A stretch of DNA of 64,000 nt from Otis tarda (Eukaryota > Chordata > Aves > Otidiformes > Otididae). The translations under genes were made by a program, and so were the position numbers. The stretch's first letter is position 1, and every line of letters begins with the position of its first letter. Below are positions 47,988-62,500 of this stretch, in pieces. The notes under the pieces are model-generated. The model had not been told where the DNA came from. It was given only the letters and a program-made list of their open reading frames with translations, and searched no databases. The stretch is taken from positions 189,506,053 through 189,570,052 of the forward strand of contig CM048552.1 in the NCBI GenBank assembly GCA_026413225.1, read 5' to 3'.

Positions 47988-50900
47988 AACAAAGCAATAA
48001 AGCTTCAAAGCAGTAAATTCTTCAAAGCAATAAAGTCAAGGAAGATAGCCTGGACTCAAGTATCGGCAGTTTTACTCCCTGAATATTCTTACAAAGAATA
48101 AAAATTACTTTAGTTGATCTTTTTGTCTATATGTATAGAAACAATCTGTCCCTTTACCTTGTAACATGGAATCTTGTACTGGAAGTCAATAAAGTTGTTC
48201 CAAATGTCTTGCTTTAAAGTTTTTCATGTCTAAAGACTCATGCATGTTTCTCTGAGCTCCTGGACTCCATTATTTAAAAAAAACAAATATGAATAGGTAA
48301 ACGATGAATGATCCTAAATGGGTGTCACATATTGGAAACCAAATAGGAAATGAAATGGGTGAAAACAAAAAGCTAACAATCATCAGGAGACCCAATCAAA
48401 GTTTGCAAGTATCCCTTAGCGTTCTTGTGAAATTAGTCAATAAAATTTATTTAACTCCATTATCTCCACTCTTTTTAAGTTAAGACCTTCTGTAGCACTG
48501 AAGATATTAAAAAGGTGGAATAAGCTGCCAAATCTGTCAAAAAATAAATGAGGTTTTCTAAAGGAAATCGTTAAATGTAATTACTGAGCTCATAGGTCTA
48601 GTGAGAATTCCTGAAAGGAAAGCTTCTTTCATTGCTTCAGTCAGACAGGTTACTTACAGACATAACAGATCTGTGGAGTGGATATAAAGATGAGATCAAG
48701 AGAGAGAATTTGTCTTGGTCCTGAAATTGACAATATTGCTTTGTTCAAGTAAAAAAAAAAATGCAGAAGAAGTTGCTGGGTTTTTTTTAACAGAGTAGCA
48801 GCCCTTTCCTCCAGTTTTCACCCATTTTTAGTTCATATTTTTGTTCTTTCTGAAATTCATCCCTCTTCCATGAAGCCAGAACAAGGAGCAAGGACATTCA
48901 GTGCTAACATGACATAAATGGTTGGGGCCCAGCTGGATGCAATCTTCATCACGGACCTTCAAGCAAGCACATGGGTCTTGTGCTAGTTCTCCACTTCAAG
49001 GTGGATTACATGACAGCTAATTGCTAAGAATAGAACTCCTAAACCTCACACTGGAAGAGAGTGTCTCTAAGTCTGAAATGGCTGCTTCTGTGTGAACAGT
49101 CTATGATTCCAGTCTGAATTTCTGACTTAGCCAAATGTGATGAATTCATAAGTCAAGAGATTGACAAGATTTATTTTCTGCTTCTTTCTGTTGTTAAAGT
49201 AACACAAAAGGCCAAAAATCTTCCCCTTGATTGTGCAAGCATGTTGCCAAGCTACGCTAAAGGGAATTCAACGCATGATGCAATGAAAGGACAATGTATT
49301 AATCTGGAAGCCAGAAGGCCTATTAGATAAGTCTAGGGTCTGTTGGATAGGATATGACATTGCATTTTTTTCTTCTTTTACTGTCTATGAGAAGCTGGAA
49401 AACATGTAGATATATGGTCTTCTATGGCAGAGGATTCAGGCCTCAACTTCTGTCAACCAAAATGGTCCAACTGGACAGTAGAAATGAAGTTAGCTATCTA
49501 ACCAAAAGCACATGGTTCATGCACATGCCTGTGACTCAGAGGGCCCACTACCCGACGTGAGCATTACTTTTATTTGTCAAGTTCTTGAGTTTGGAGTACA
49601 GAGAAGCCTGACAGAAACCCATCTGTGATGGCCAGCACATTTAGTCTCTTGAAGGACTGTATCACTTAAAGAAAGTTGCCATGCACTCACCATAAGTTTC
49701 TAATATGGCCAAGTTTTGTTTCAATATCTTTGAGCCCAGTCATGAGCTACTGAAAGCCCTTTCCCATTTGTACTGGTAGGCCAGATACCAAGCCATATTT
49801 TCTCCCATGCTGTTCTTTCTAGACCAAACTTCCAAATTTAGATCCTTCCCAGCACTTCAGCTGAAGGCAGGAGGAGTTTTATGGGAACAAAGACAGAACA
49901 AGAATGTTAGGGTAAATTTCTGTAACTGCAACAGAAGCAGCCAGTGCTGGACTTCACTCAGTATTTTCCCCAGTGTAGTGGGCGAGGACTCAGCACCAGG
50001 CACCATGCTCTGGCTTTCATTTTTTGTATAATAAAACAAGAACTTCTAAAAAGTCACTGGCTCCATGGGAGCTTTCCCCCGGCTTTGAGTCAGACAGCTT
50101 GAGATCACGAGTTTTGCTGCTGATGCAAAGTAGCCCTTTTCTGCTCAGTTTCTCACCTCACTTAAACCTGATAATTACTGAGTCTAAACATGATGCATCT
50201 GAGTCACCAGATCCACCAAGTCCCCAGGCTCCTACTGCCTTCCTCTGAGTTACTCCACAGAGGTCTCAGGCTGCTCAGGTGTCACAAAACCTTCTCTCCT
50301 GTTCACCCCTCCAAACAGACTCTACATCTACTACAAAGTCTGGCAATTAACTCAAAACAATCGTAGTTTCTGATGTTCTTGGATCTTCTTGGACCACTTG
50401 TTATCTAGCAGGTAGACATTTCTCTTTAAACAAAATACTATTTATTAAGAACAAAACCACTTAAGGGAAAACTGATTACACAATTAACCACATATATGCA
50501 CAACTAACTCACCTGACCTTTTATGTGGAGATCCCAGCACACTGGTCAAACAGTCATGCCAGCCCGCTCCAGGGTCAAGTCTGGCTCTCTGCATTGGCAA
50601 TGTTGTTTTAGGCAACATCACATCTTTCATCTATTCAGCCACTTTGAATGAGGGCAAAGCAGACTGTATGTTTCTTCCATGTTGGAGGGAAACTCCAAAA
50701 GACTCATTTTGGGAGCAGAGATTTGCATTAATAAATGCCTTGAATCCTGGCAGGGGACATTCCTTATCTCACCCTTTGGGCCAAGAATGCAATTATTTCT
50801 AATATTAAAAGAGAGCTTGAATTTTATTTTATGAATCTATACTTCATTAACAGTCTCTTATATTAGTTTTTTACCAGTCCTACTCTATTAATGAGACAAA

Positions 50901-53900
50901 GTAATGATAAAAGAAAGGCAATTAAGTATTCAGTGTACCAACCAAAAATCAGATTAGAAACAGACCAGAGAAATTCCAGGGGTCTGGGAAGGAATTTGTC
51001 CTAGAAACACAACTTTGCCTTTTGTTGAAGGAACTCCTTCTATTTTTGTACTTGTTTGTTAATACTGATACACTTTTAGGATGGGATATGTCAAAATCCT
51101 TTTTTCTTAATTAGTATTTAAGGTCACTCTGTATATGAGAAACTTAAAAGCTTGCATTAGAAACATCACTTGTTGCTAAACATTTCTAAGCATAACTATT
51201 ACACTGTCACACTGGCAAACAATGCAGTATTTATATTAGAAAGATTGGAAAGTCTTTCTAATCTGGAATACCTCTGTCTTCTAAAAAGCTGTTTCTTGCT
51301 TTGCACCTAGCCTTAAAATGCTCACAGATCATATATGACTAAAAAGTCTGAAGTTGAGTAAAAATTGATTCATCTGAAAAACGACCCCGTTCCCATCAAT
51401 TAAAATGAAAAGGCAATTTTCAAGATTAATGTTCCATACTACTTTGGGGGATAAAGTGTTTGTGTGCCAGAAGCTTAGAAGTTAATATGATTTATTCTCT
51501 CTCTGTTCTTTCAGTACTCTTTGGGGCAAGATCTACAGTCTTGGGAGCCTATAATGAACTGTAAAATAAAATATACAAAGGCAGGCTAATTGGAGGTCTG
51601 AAATAAAATTGGAACTTCTATTTCTAGAGTGGCAAAAAGAATGCATTGGAAAATTGGTTTTCATAATTCACTTCGTAGAAACCAAATTAATTTAATAGAC
51701 AATGAATTACTAAAACAATCAGTATAACAATTCTAATAAACCTTCATCAACTTCTCCTGTTATGGAATACAAGGGAAAAAACCTCTTCTGCTTTGTAAGA
51801 TGTTGGATGTCAGGGTGTTTCAGAGTTGTCTACAATTAGGAAGAAATACTAATTCTATGATATATGTTTCCCTGACACAGACTTGCTTATTTACAATGCA
51901 TCCTAGAGGAAGCTTTTCTGGTATGATTTCTAACCACGCTTTCCAAATCAATCTTTTAATCTGTGCCGCAAAAGACGGCTTCTTTCCTGCTCTCCTTGCT
52001 TTCAGTTCTGTCCCAAAAATAAGCTCATGTTCCTTCTTTACTGTCTTTTTTTCCCCTGCTTTCTAAGCCTACTAACACATCCTCAGAAAGGATATATTTT
52101 GACAAGAAGCTGATTTAGTTAATTTGAGATATATTCTGAAAAAAAAAATACGTTAAGGCAGCATAATCTGGCACTGCCGCAGAAGGAAACAAAATGAATC
52201 TGCCACTTACTCCTGCCTTGGTGTCATCCTTCCCCTGTTCCATCTAGTCCATGAGATGGGTCAGGGAACATTCCTAGCTGAAAAATAACTCTGAAAAGTT
52301 ATTCATTTTATTGTTCATTGTGTCCTCTGTGGCAGCACGAATGCTTATGTCATCCCAAAGTGGTGCAGAGACAGAGAATACTCTACTGATGTATCAGGAG
52401 GCTGGATGGTGTCTTTTGGTGGACATGTCATTTCACAGGACCTTAAAGTAAACATCTGTCTGCAACTGTAGTCCAAGATGAACAGGTGTTTAAACTTCAG
52501 AGGTGTCTTGCATTTTTTGAAGATAACTATTGTAGTAATTATTTTATCTATGTGAGTATGCACAGAACACATTTGGCAGCAGTTGCCAATAATTTTCAGA
52601 ATTCAAAAAATGCAAGGAGTAGAACTGAAAAACAACAACAACAACAAAAACATACACAGGTGTTTTGTATGACCAAACCTAGAGAAAGAACTATGGTAAT
52701 AATATATGAAGTGTTTTCAGATCATTAACACATTTGTTTCTCTCTCAGACATGTCAACACAGATCTTTCCTGTTGCTTCTTTATTATCAGGCCTGCAAGA
52801 TACATCTCTATCAATGGACCCCAAAAGAAATCTACTATTTTTACACAAGTTAGTAACAAGGAACAAACTCCTTATTTTGTGTGGATTGCAAATTCATTAG
52901 TCACTCTAATAAAGGTACTCTTCCAGCCCCATTTCCACAACCATGCTTTTATTTTCAGATGCAAAGTTCCTATTTTATAGGTGATTTCGGTTTTAAACCT
53001 GGAACCAAGTAGGTCCTATCCACTGTCTCATGTTTCAGGTTGATCTGAGACCCTTCCCAAAGTTTCCTGAGCTTATTTTCACCCTAGAAATGTGAAACCA
53101 GTTTTGCATTTACTTAAGACTCCCCATAGATCTTCATACTACAATAGTTTTTCCAATATGTCCATTGTTTTCCTCACATTTTCTGTTGTTGTGAAGTAAT
53201 GTTGTTCAGTTCTAAATTATAGGTGTTCTGTAAGAATGGGAATTGTTCAACTTCCTTGGCTCTCCACTGGAACTTCACACACAGCACTAACAGAAGTGCT
53301 GAGTTCATACTCAAACCTGAGATGTGTCAGGATGTTTTTTACTGCAGGTTCTCTGCTTTTCAGTAATCTACTAAAGGGAGTGGAGTATACTTAGTGTCTC
53401 TGTGTCTGGTCTACAAAACTAAAAAGTAGGATTGAATACAGTATGGACAGTCAGGTTGTGGGATATGCACAAAATTAATTGAACACAAAACTCTTATAAA
53501 CATGTTGAGGTATTTTTCAGGATTTACCCATTAACCTGTGCAGAGGTCATTTCAGATTCCAAATCAGAGGAATGTTTAACAGAGATTTCTGGTATTAGTG
53601 CACCTCTTGTTTGCTGAACGGAAAAACTTCAGATCAAGTGACAAATTCATTTGCGATTATCACAAGAATTTGTTCCCAGGTTTCTTTCAGTTAAAGATGA
53701 TGGCACATCCACAGCATTGTTCCCTACTATTGCAGTCCACCAGGATACACTACGAGGAAGATTGCTTGTCTTAGGAGGGCATTGTTGTTATTATCTTCTC
53801 TGAAACATTTTCTATGCTTCAGTTGTGCTTCATACAATAGAAATTATCTTTCAGCTCCATATTGAATCTTAAAATACCCAACAATTTTAAACTCATTATG

Positions 53901-54660
53901 ATATTGATTTAAAATTTGAAGTCTTCCTGTTTTGATTGGAAAGCCTTACCTCTTATGAAGGATATTTGTAGGATATGAATTAACTGTAGGACAGAACCAC
54001 AAACTGTTAAAACCATAAATCCATGTTTGCAAATTTCTTAGCCCACACCTTGAAACCTGTCAGCACTTTTTGATTTACTTACGGGTTGCAAGGCCTCCTT
54101 CCTCCATTATAAATGTTCTCATTCCTGCTGTTTCTTCTACTCTGCACAAACTCTCACAAGCACAATCATAAGCCTCCATTTAGTTCAGTCTTCACAGTGT
54201 TCATTTTGCACTTTGCACAACCGTCAAGAGATACAAAAATTAACTTACCTTTGATTTGTAAGTACAAAATTCATATTTCTCCTTTAGTTGTAACCCTGGT
54301 GTAGCTAGTATTAGGATTGTACCTGTGTATATATCCAGTGCGCTTAAGCCACTAATTCATTGAGTGGTCCAGAAACTCCCCAGCTAATCACCTACACAGA
54401 AGAGATAATAGCCTGGTCTGAGACAATAGATCAACCTAAAATTAGGTGACTGATTGAACTCTGTGCTACCTTCACAAATGTTTGACTGACTGATACAGGA
54501 GCTCTTTAAGTGGGAAATTTCGGCGCATCGAGAGATTATCCAGGTAGGTCCTGCTGTGTTAGTCCAATTCTTATGGTTTAATGTGTTCATAAACATTCTG
54601 GCTGCAATGTCACAGAGATTCACAGGCAGTTCCTGTTCCATAATCAATCAAATACTTAGA
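47988..54660. other. Unique AT-rich DNA, no supported gene
   Basis: An (AAC)n microsatellite lies at 52628-52650. A weak LTR-like tract on the minus strand is annotated at about 50300-50780. Remaining open frames are under 90 codons and unrecognisable. Confidence 0.45.
50300..50780 (-). mobile_element. Possible degenerate LTR, minus strand
   Basis: On the minus strand a TATA-like CATAAAAGG (50525-50517) is followed about 75 bp later by AATAAA (50446-50441), the spacing of a short R region. GC-richer sequence lies upstream of the TATA-like box. I could not find TG/CA ends or a target-site duplication, so this may be chance. Confidence 0.25.
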
Positions 54661-54984
54661 GGGGGCTTATAAGAAAGATAGGGACAAACTTTTTAGCAGA
54701 GTCTGTTCTGATAGGACAAGGAGTAATGATTTTAAACTGCAAGGAGGTAGATTTAGATTGGACATAAGGAAGAAATTGTTTACAGTGAGGGTGGTGGAAC
54801 ACTGGAACAGGTTGCCCAGAGACGTGGTAGATGCCCCATCCTTGGAAACATTCAAGACCAGATTGGACAGGGCCCTGAGAAACCTGATCTGCTTGGAGAT
54901 GTCCCTGCTCATTGCATGGGGATTGGACCAGATGACCTTTAAAGGTCTCTTCCAACCTAACTATTCTGTGATTCTATGATTCTA
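54661..54984 (+). mobile_element. CR1 LINE 3' fragment
   Basis: About 324 bp of CR1, from near the DRTRGN block to the 3' end. The plus-strand frame reads MDIRKKLFTVRVVEHWNRLP, RDVVDAPSLETFKTRLDRAL. It is followed by GGATTGGACCAGATGACC and the terminal ATTCTGTGATTCTATGATTC. Compared with the copy at 1693-2828 it is shorter and better preserved in this part. Confidence 0.94.
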
Positions 54985-57900
54985 AATTATTATAAGTTAT
55001 TTATAAATAGGTCAATAGAAATTGTTCCTGCACATGACAGTCTTTCTTATGTAGCTAGGATATTTATTAGATGTTTTTATGTGGTTTAGATAATTGATAG
55101 GAATGAATTATACACAACTTGGCGCAGTCATGTAGAACTATGACCAGCTGGATTATAAGAACTGAAGAGAACAATGATTTGTTGAAATTCTCCTGATCCA
55201 GCTGAAGACATAGTTGCAAGGACTTTTGCAACTGAGGTGCCTTTTGACATAAAAAAATAGCCAACCATGTTGTTTGAGAGATCTAATTCCATGTGCAAGC
55301 ATTACATTTTCATAAGAGCTTTTCTGTAACAGGATTAGAGCCCTACTAAACTTCAGGTGTCTGCAAGTGTCTGAGAAGTTGTCTGGTTTTGCCACCTCCA
55401 GTTTCCTCTGTCAGGAGAAATTCTTATCCAACTGATGTGGTGCTTAATAAGGTAAATTGCCTATTTGGAGATTTAAAAAAAAAAAAAATATGTTTTAAGT
55501 GTTGAGTTTTGGCATAGCAGCCCCTCACAGGTCTTTGGTATTAATCATGTAAGAACATTGCTTTAAATTTCTGGAGGCCAAGTCTTGTGGCAAAAATCAA
55601 TTTGCCCAATCCTTTGAGCTCAGTTCCACTTGCCAATACTCACTATCAGTTTCCATTAACAATTAATGAAACTGTCATATCATTTTTTGTAGCAATGGAT
55701 AAGAATATTTTAAAGCTACTCCATTTGTTTTTCTAGAGTCTAGAAGTAATCCATTGCTGTCACCTCTTTGTTTAAGCAAAATTACACAGGTCAAAGACCA
55801 AACTGTAGTCTCCAACATGTTTTCCTAATACATTTAATAACTCTTGTGGGAAATGTACAACAGTGGCATTAATAACGCTCAACAAACAGACTTTTCCCAG
55901 AAATGTGGAATTTCCGCAGAATGATGAAATAAATCCATAGTAAAACAGAGCAACATTCAGAAAACAGAAATTGGGCAAAGATAAGAAATGGTCATACATC
56001 CTACTGCATAATTTCAGAGCACAAAGACATCTCTGGAATCTAGTGTGCGTTACAGGACATTGTAACACATCCTTCTGTGCTATCTTTGTAGAATATTGAA
56101 AATGCAAAATGTGGAAAACTGCAAACACCCTGTTCTGTTCTCTAGTCTGCCTACACAAATCCATTCTCCATAGTCTGCACGATCTTACTTCCATGATCAA
56201 TATATGGCTTTTTATAACCATAAAGATTTATAGTACAGTAAAAAAAGCATTCCTAGGAAAATGCTTTTAAAGTGTACAAGAATTATGTTAGCTGGATAAG
56301 CCAACAAGTAATGTACCTGAATTTTCTTTAGGTTTTGGAAAGTTGGCATCATTCAGAACCCCACTTCAGTTTCAGTTACAGAAAAGGTCTCTATGGTACA
56401 TTTTAATCTAAAAATAAGAATATCTGTTGAAGTGGAAGTTTTTTAAAAAGTGCTAGAAAATAAGTTGAAACATCTCAGAAATAATCCAAAGAAAGAAATC
56501 TGCATTTCATCTTTCTGTTATTCCTACACACACAGTGGAGTAAAGAATACTCCACACAAATGAGTCCAGAGGGAAAAAAAAAAAAACAATGCAAAGGATG
56601 CTTTTTAAAGAGTAAAGGTAATGGAAACTGACTTTACGAGATGAACACTCTTTCTTTGTTTTGTTTCTGGAAGAAATGAGAAGCTACCAACTTCCAGAAC
56701 TGTGGCACAGAAAAGTGATGTCTGTAGTAACTTTTGGAGATCTTTGGCTTTAACAAAGCATTTCCATTACTTGATGAGTTCGGCAGAAGATAGGTCTAGT
56801 CCAATCCTGATGTAATTCTATTGAAGACCATGGAATAATTTATTTGTACCTTTCTCTCCTCTGCTCCTTTCTCACTTTGTCCACATTGCCCTTTCTCCCT
56901 CCCCTCTACACACCCAGTCTCAGTTACCTCTCCAGATACAGCTCTACACACCACTCACCATGCTGCAAGAGCTATGCCTTTCCACCCCCTCCCAAATCTG
57001 ATTCTCCTTCCCCTTTCAGATCCAGTCCTACCTCTTAATGTGACTTATTTCTAGATCAGAATTTTGTAATATCCCAGTACTAAACATGCTGAGAGGTCCA
57101 AGAAAGATTAAGGTTTTAGAAAGGCAAGGGATACTAACTCATGCTAAGAAATAGAAAAGTAACTTCAGATGTTTAATAAGAAATAGCAATAATTTGGACA
57201 GTGCAGTCTCCCGTGGGATATCTGTCATCATGTCAAGGTTCTCAGCATCTGGATCCTGAAACAAATCTAAGAAAGAATTTTATGCCTGAAGTTTCTATCC
57301 TGCGTGTGTTTAGACAACTATATCAGGGCTAGAGAACAGGCATCTATTTGAAACTGGAACTTAAAGGTTAAATTTGCTTCCTCCTTAAAAACATAGTCAG
57401 GGCATTCCACTCAGAGAAGAGAAGAAAGACAATCGTCTGAGTTATTTCTTCCTTTTGCCTAAAAATTATCCAATATAAAGTTTGATTTTGGTATCAGTCA
57501 TATGTATGACCAAATTTCATTGCCACTAGACTGTTGTTGCACCCCTCTTCCTGCTCTCCTACCTCCAGAAACTTTTCTTTCCTTGATATATGGTGATCCA
57601 ATTTCTAGAGGAGGGACTGGGAAAACTCTCATGCGCATTTTCTCATCAACTCGTGCTTGGGCTGCTTTTGTGCTCCTGGATTCAAAGTCCTTTTTCTTTT
57701 CATGTTACAGTATCTTGGACATCTGATCAATGTAGCTAAGGTCTTTCTGAACTGCTTTTACAGAGCTAGATGCATAGTTTTACATGAAATGTTCTTGGGC
57801 ATCTAAGCACTGGAACAAATTTCTTTCTCTGTAATGAGAACTAACTTCTGTGATACGTCTGAAGTAATTTCAGACCTTCACTGCTAGATTCCATAGCAGA

Positions 57901-58605
57901 CATATGACCGAGTCACTAAAAAAAAAGCGGAGAAATAGTCTAAAATAAGGGTAATAGCATATAACAAAAAAATAAAAGATAAAATTTTCTTTCCTTGTTC
58001 AGGCTCTATAGGATGGAAACTATCTTGTCATAGAAACTATAAAACTAAATTAAATTTATGAAAATTAATAATAAGTCTTCTGCAGATATCAATGGCTTTG
58101 TGAAAAGCAATTCTAAATTACAAAACAATTTTTTAGCAATTAAATAATTTCATTAGTCAAAAGAATGAGCAAATACTTTGTACTTTAAAAAAGGACTTCC
58201 TAAAGAATACAAATTGATGCCTTTGAAAGTGGATGTAGATTAATTAGGAAATCAAACACTGTTTAATTAGATTGTCACAGAGTGTGCATGTATGCATTCA
58301 AGTATTTACTTAACATTTAACGGAATCACATAATCCGTAACTAAATTACTTGGCAAATAAAGCCAGACCAAAAAATAATCCACCCAAATTAACAAAACCC
58401 TCCCCTCTTAAATCAGTACCTTCTAATGTCAAATCTATTTCCCAACTTTTCTAGTGCATGTCTTAATGTACAACACACCAGTAATGTCTAACAAGCTCTT
58501 TACAGTAATTTTGGCTGATTAAGGATTTCTGTAATTTATAGTCTGAAAGTACTCTGTATTGCTGAGTAAGCCCACAGAGGATGACAATGCTTTTCTTTAA
58601 AAAGT
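54985..58605. other. Unique AT-rich DNA, no supported gene
   Basis: The minus strand holds a 149-codon open frame at 55772-56221 without recognisable domain or codon signature. I treat it as chance. A C/T-rich tract lies at about 56870-57030. Confidence 0.45.
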
Positions 58606-59596
58606 GAAAAATGGAGGAACACAGGAATCATAGGCCAGCTGGTTTAACATCAACTTTCAGAAAAACAGCAAAAGTTCTTTGTAAAAACAGAAGAAAACAA
58701 GGAATGAGGTAGCCACAAAGATCAATTTCTCAAGAAGAAATCTACCAGACAAACTTAATTTATTCTTATATAAATATAACAAACTTTGTGGATAGGTAAT
58801 ATGTAATAGGTGACAGGTATCCTAGCTGACATTCTCATAAGCAAGTAAGGGAAGCAAACACTTTTGTTCTGAATTTGATAGTACTAATATTTTCACTAAT
58901 GATGATTGATTAGAGAGTATACACAGTACATTTGCTGATTATATTCATGCACACTGGATGACAGAATTCAAAATTACCTTGTGTTTTGAAAAAAAATGAT
59001 GTTTAACTCAAGAAAACCAAAAGCAAAGTCCTATAATGGATAGAAATAATCAATTGCACAATTATCGACAAACTCCTCCTGGGATTGTGAAGGGGCAAAT
59101 GATGTGTATAAAACTTATGAAGTAATCCTTCCACAGTAGTCAGTGGTGTTAAGATCTCAAATGGTGTATACTTTCTGACTTGGGGCATAAAAGTTCTTAA
59201 AAGAACCTACACAAATCGTCAGCCACCTAGAACGTAACAGCCTTTGAGAAAAGATTTGAAAAAGCAGTGAGGAGAAACTTAGGAAAAAAAAAATCAAAAG
59301 AGAGACAGAAATGAGTCTTTAAATAAATAAAAGATATCTACAGATAGAAAAGGTCAGAAATAATGAACTTAGATTGAAGCAAAGGAATTTAGAATAAACA
59401 TTAACAAAATTGATCTAGCAATTAGAGCAGTTAAGGACTAGAGCAGATTATCCAAGCGACACTTTGGCATTTCCAGACATCTGTCAGAAATAACAGAAGG
59501 GCCAATCTGGCTGCCTGGAGAGGGGTGATATGGTGGAGAATAGATGAGAGAACAATGCAAAGCCCCTTCCAACTTCTGATTTCTACAAGTTTCTGA
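58606..59596 (+). mobile_element. Ancient CR1-group LINE remnant, about 1 kb
   Basis: A strongly decayed copy of an older CR1/L3-like lineage. Landmarks in order are AGGCCAGCTGGTTTAACATC (the RPVSLTS block of reverse transcriptase, near 58631), then ACAGTACATTTGCTGATTA around the catalytic loop (58925). Next come ATAGAAATAATCAATTGCAC (a N-Q-L-H-N block, near 59040), GAGTCTTTAAATAAATAAAAG (F-K-Y-I-K, near 59310) and CCCCTTCCAACTTCTGATTTC at the 3' end. No open frame of note remains. The identification is by recalled motif order, so edges are approximate. Confidence 0.6.
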
Positions 59597-62500
59597 ATCC
59601 ATTGCTTCAGTCCTTAAAAACTGGTCTTCAGAAAATGAGGTGTAGAATAGTCTCAATTAGCTGCTTTTCCCTTGTAGTAAAAAACTTCAGCAGAATGATC
59701 CAAAATCCGAAGACTGGAAATACCTGTCTGGGAACCACACCGCACTTATCATCATTTTTTGCCAATTCAACATCTCTGGTGCTGTCTGCAACAAGGAAAG
59801 GGGATGAGATGTGAGAATAACAGTTCTAGGCTCTGAAATTTCACTACTCCTCTTTTCTCTTAAGGCAGAAACTGTTAACGCAAGGGAGCTAAACTGTACC
59901 AACAGCTGTACACAGAATATCAGAAATAAACAGATTTCACCAAACCGTATAAGCCAAATTCACTAGCTTGCCTTATGTGATTCCAATCATTAAAAGCAAT
60001 GTTAAGTAGTGAGAATTCAATGCTGAATTTTACTACTCATTCACTATTCAGAATAATGAAGTCTGGCAATATTATACTTTTTTATTTACAGAAGAGGCAG
60101 AGAGTAAATAACTGACCTACAGCCTTTCAATGTGGTGAGCACCTGTTGAATGTTTTTTATTCCAGTTTGAGCTTGGCAAAGTGACATTGTTCACATTTTT
60201 CAGCCCTTGAGACTTCAAAGGAAACAAGTTTCCCGGTGTTGGCCTTTTCCTAACAGAATATCTTCTGCATGTTGCAAAATTATCCTACTATGTTTACCGT
60301 CACTTTTGATCAGCCACAGACAAAACACTAAGGAATCATGTATGGGAAAGCAACAAACAACACGTTACTGGCTTCTCCACAGTCTATATCTGTCAACAAA
60401 TTCCTTGTGTGAGTATTAAAGCCCAAGGAAGGATAAGAAATAAATAAATTGAAGCAAATAGGCTGTGAGGGAAGAAGTGGATGAAACTATGAGCCCTATT
60501 GTCTATTTTTATAAATCAAATATTCTGGAGTACTAGCTGTTAACTTTCCATTTGGGCTATAAGTAGTACATTTGTTAATAATAATCATCATTCTTATTAT
60601 GACATTATTTTGTTCATACAACTGATGCAGCTCAAGGGTGTGATATGAATTAATGTAATATATATAATTTCTAAGAAAAAAGCAAAAGTGAATATTTGCT
60701 GCTGTCCATTACTTTACTGCCTGCAATATTTTGCTCTAATACGATAGTTCCTCTGTTTGTCATTGTGTCTAAGAATGGTTACAAATTCTAAGCAATTCTA
60801 AGGTGATCGTGGTCTCACTGAAGACCAAATAATCATTAAGTATTGTTTTTAAATGGCAATCATGTGCAAAATATTCCTTCCTCATATGCCTTTGAATTTT
60901 CTTCCTCATACGCCTTTGAATTTAAATTTTTTGAGACACCAAGCATTCTGCTATCTAGGTGGAGACTATTTGGCACATTCAACTGAAAGTAAATCAAGTG
61001 AAAATAAATAGTTCAGTTGATGAGCAACTCTGACTTGATCAGACATGAATGTTGGAAAATATCTTCTACATCTTGGCATATGAGGTCTATAAACAAACTT
61101 CAAAAGAACAGCTGAACGTTACACTGGGGATCATTTAATCTCTCAATCACACTTTTATTCAAGTATTTGTAGAAGACACCTTTTTTTTTTGTTCTAGCAG
61201 CTTTGGAGATGGAATGCAAAATATATCATCAAATCTAGATCTTGGTTATTGCTTCAGGTCTGGATCACCGAAGTGCCATCAGTTTATGCAAGCTGTGAGA
61301 CCACCCCAGTTCCTTCAGTAATGGCCAATTTCTTTTGTCAGTCATGTATGCATGGCTCTAGACAGCTTCAAGCAAACATAGACACGCTAGGTCTAGATTC
61401 CACTCCACTGACCTCAGCATTGTTCGTCCATGTTTCCCTCAGTATAACAGATAACACTATCTGTTCCTCGCATAGGAGGTTATATCTCAGATGCACTTCT
61501 AGTCTGCACCTGGTAACTGCCAGAGGGATCCCAAAAAGGATATCAAATACTTTCCTCCACATCTGAGACTGAGTGTACAGGCTATTGCCTGTTCTGTCAG
61601 GGGTCTGAACTCTCCACAAAAGCTTACCTAGATTATAATATAACAATTGAGTCTTCTATAGTATCTCTCACATGCTGGTTAACTGGCCTAAATGTGAGGC
61701 TTTTTTGTATCGAAGGACTTTCCCATGCTATGATGTTTTTCTTAAGGATGGTTTCATCAATATTTGTCCATTACAATTCTAGCTATATTAATCGGCTTTC
61801 AGGCAGGGGGAAGAACCCACGCGATGAATCTGAAAAATTTCTGATTTGTTGAGAAATTTCATCACCTCCTTTTTCTTGCAGAGTGGTCTATCCTTTGGTT
61901 TGAGTATTGCACACCTGATCTTTAGTGTCAGAAGTTCCAGACTGGCTATTCACTGATAAATGAAAATTGTAGATGCCAATGGTGTAAGTACCATTCAATG
62001 CTCTATTTTGAAAAAAAAAAAACAAAAAAAAAACTTTAGTTTATTTTCTTCCCTCCATGAAAGACAGGAGAAGGGAACAATATTTTGCAAAGAGTTATTT
62101 TAAAATTACATAGGAAGAAGTTGCATACAACTTTAAATTATGCAAAAAAAGGCAATGCATGTATAAGGAAATTGCCTCATTTCAAAACAAAGCACTAAGA
62201 ACAGTGATCTGTGCTAGTCCTGCACGTAACAACTCTTCCTCTCTATATTTTTAACCTAAATCTAAACCAGACATGCTACTTAAATGTCTATAGTAATTGT
62301 GCAAATATCATTTACAGTTATTTTGCCAGGAACCTTTTTTTCTACAAAGAAATCTATTTCTTTGTGTTTGGTTGAATCTGCCTTGTTACACCTGACAGGG
62401 ATGTAGAAACTTTAATTTAGTGGCTAGTTACATGCATTAACGGCTTAGTCCAAAGCTTGTACAGGGCATTGGAATGAATCTGAGTGACTTTGGAAAGCCC

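Noticed and set aside
55772..56221. 149-codon minus-strand open frame, the longest outside repeats
   Set aside because: No recognisable domain, no clear splice or promoter context, and an amino acid make-up consistent with random AT-rich DNA.
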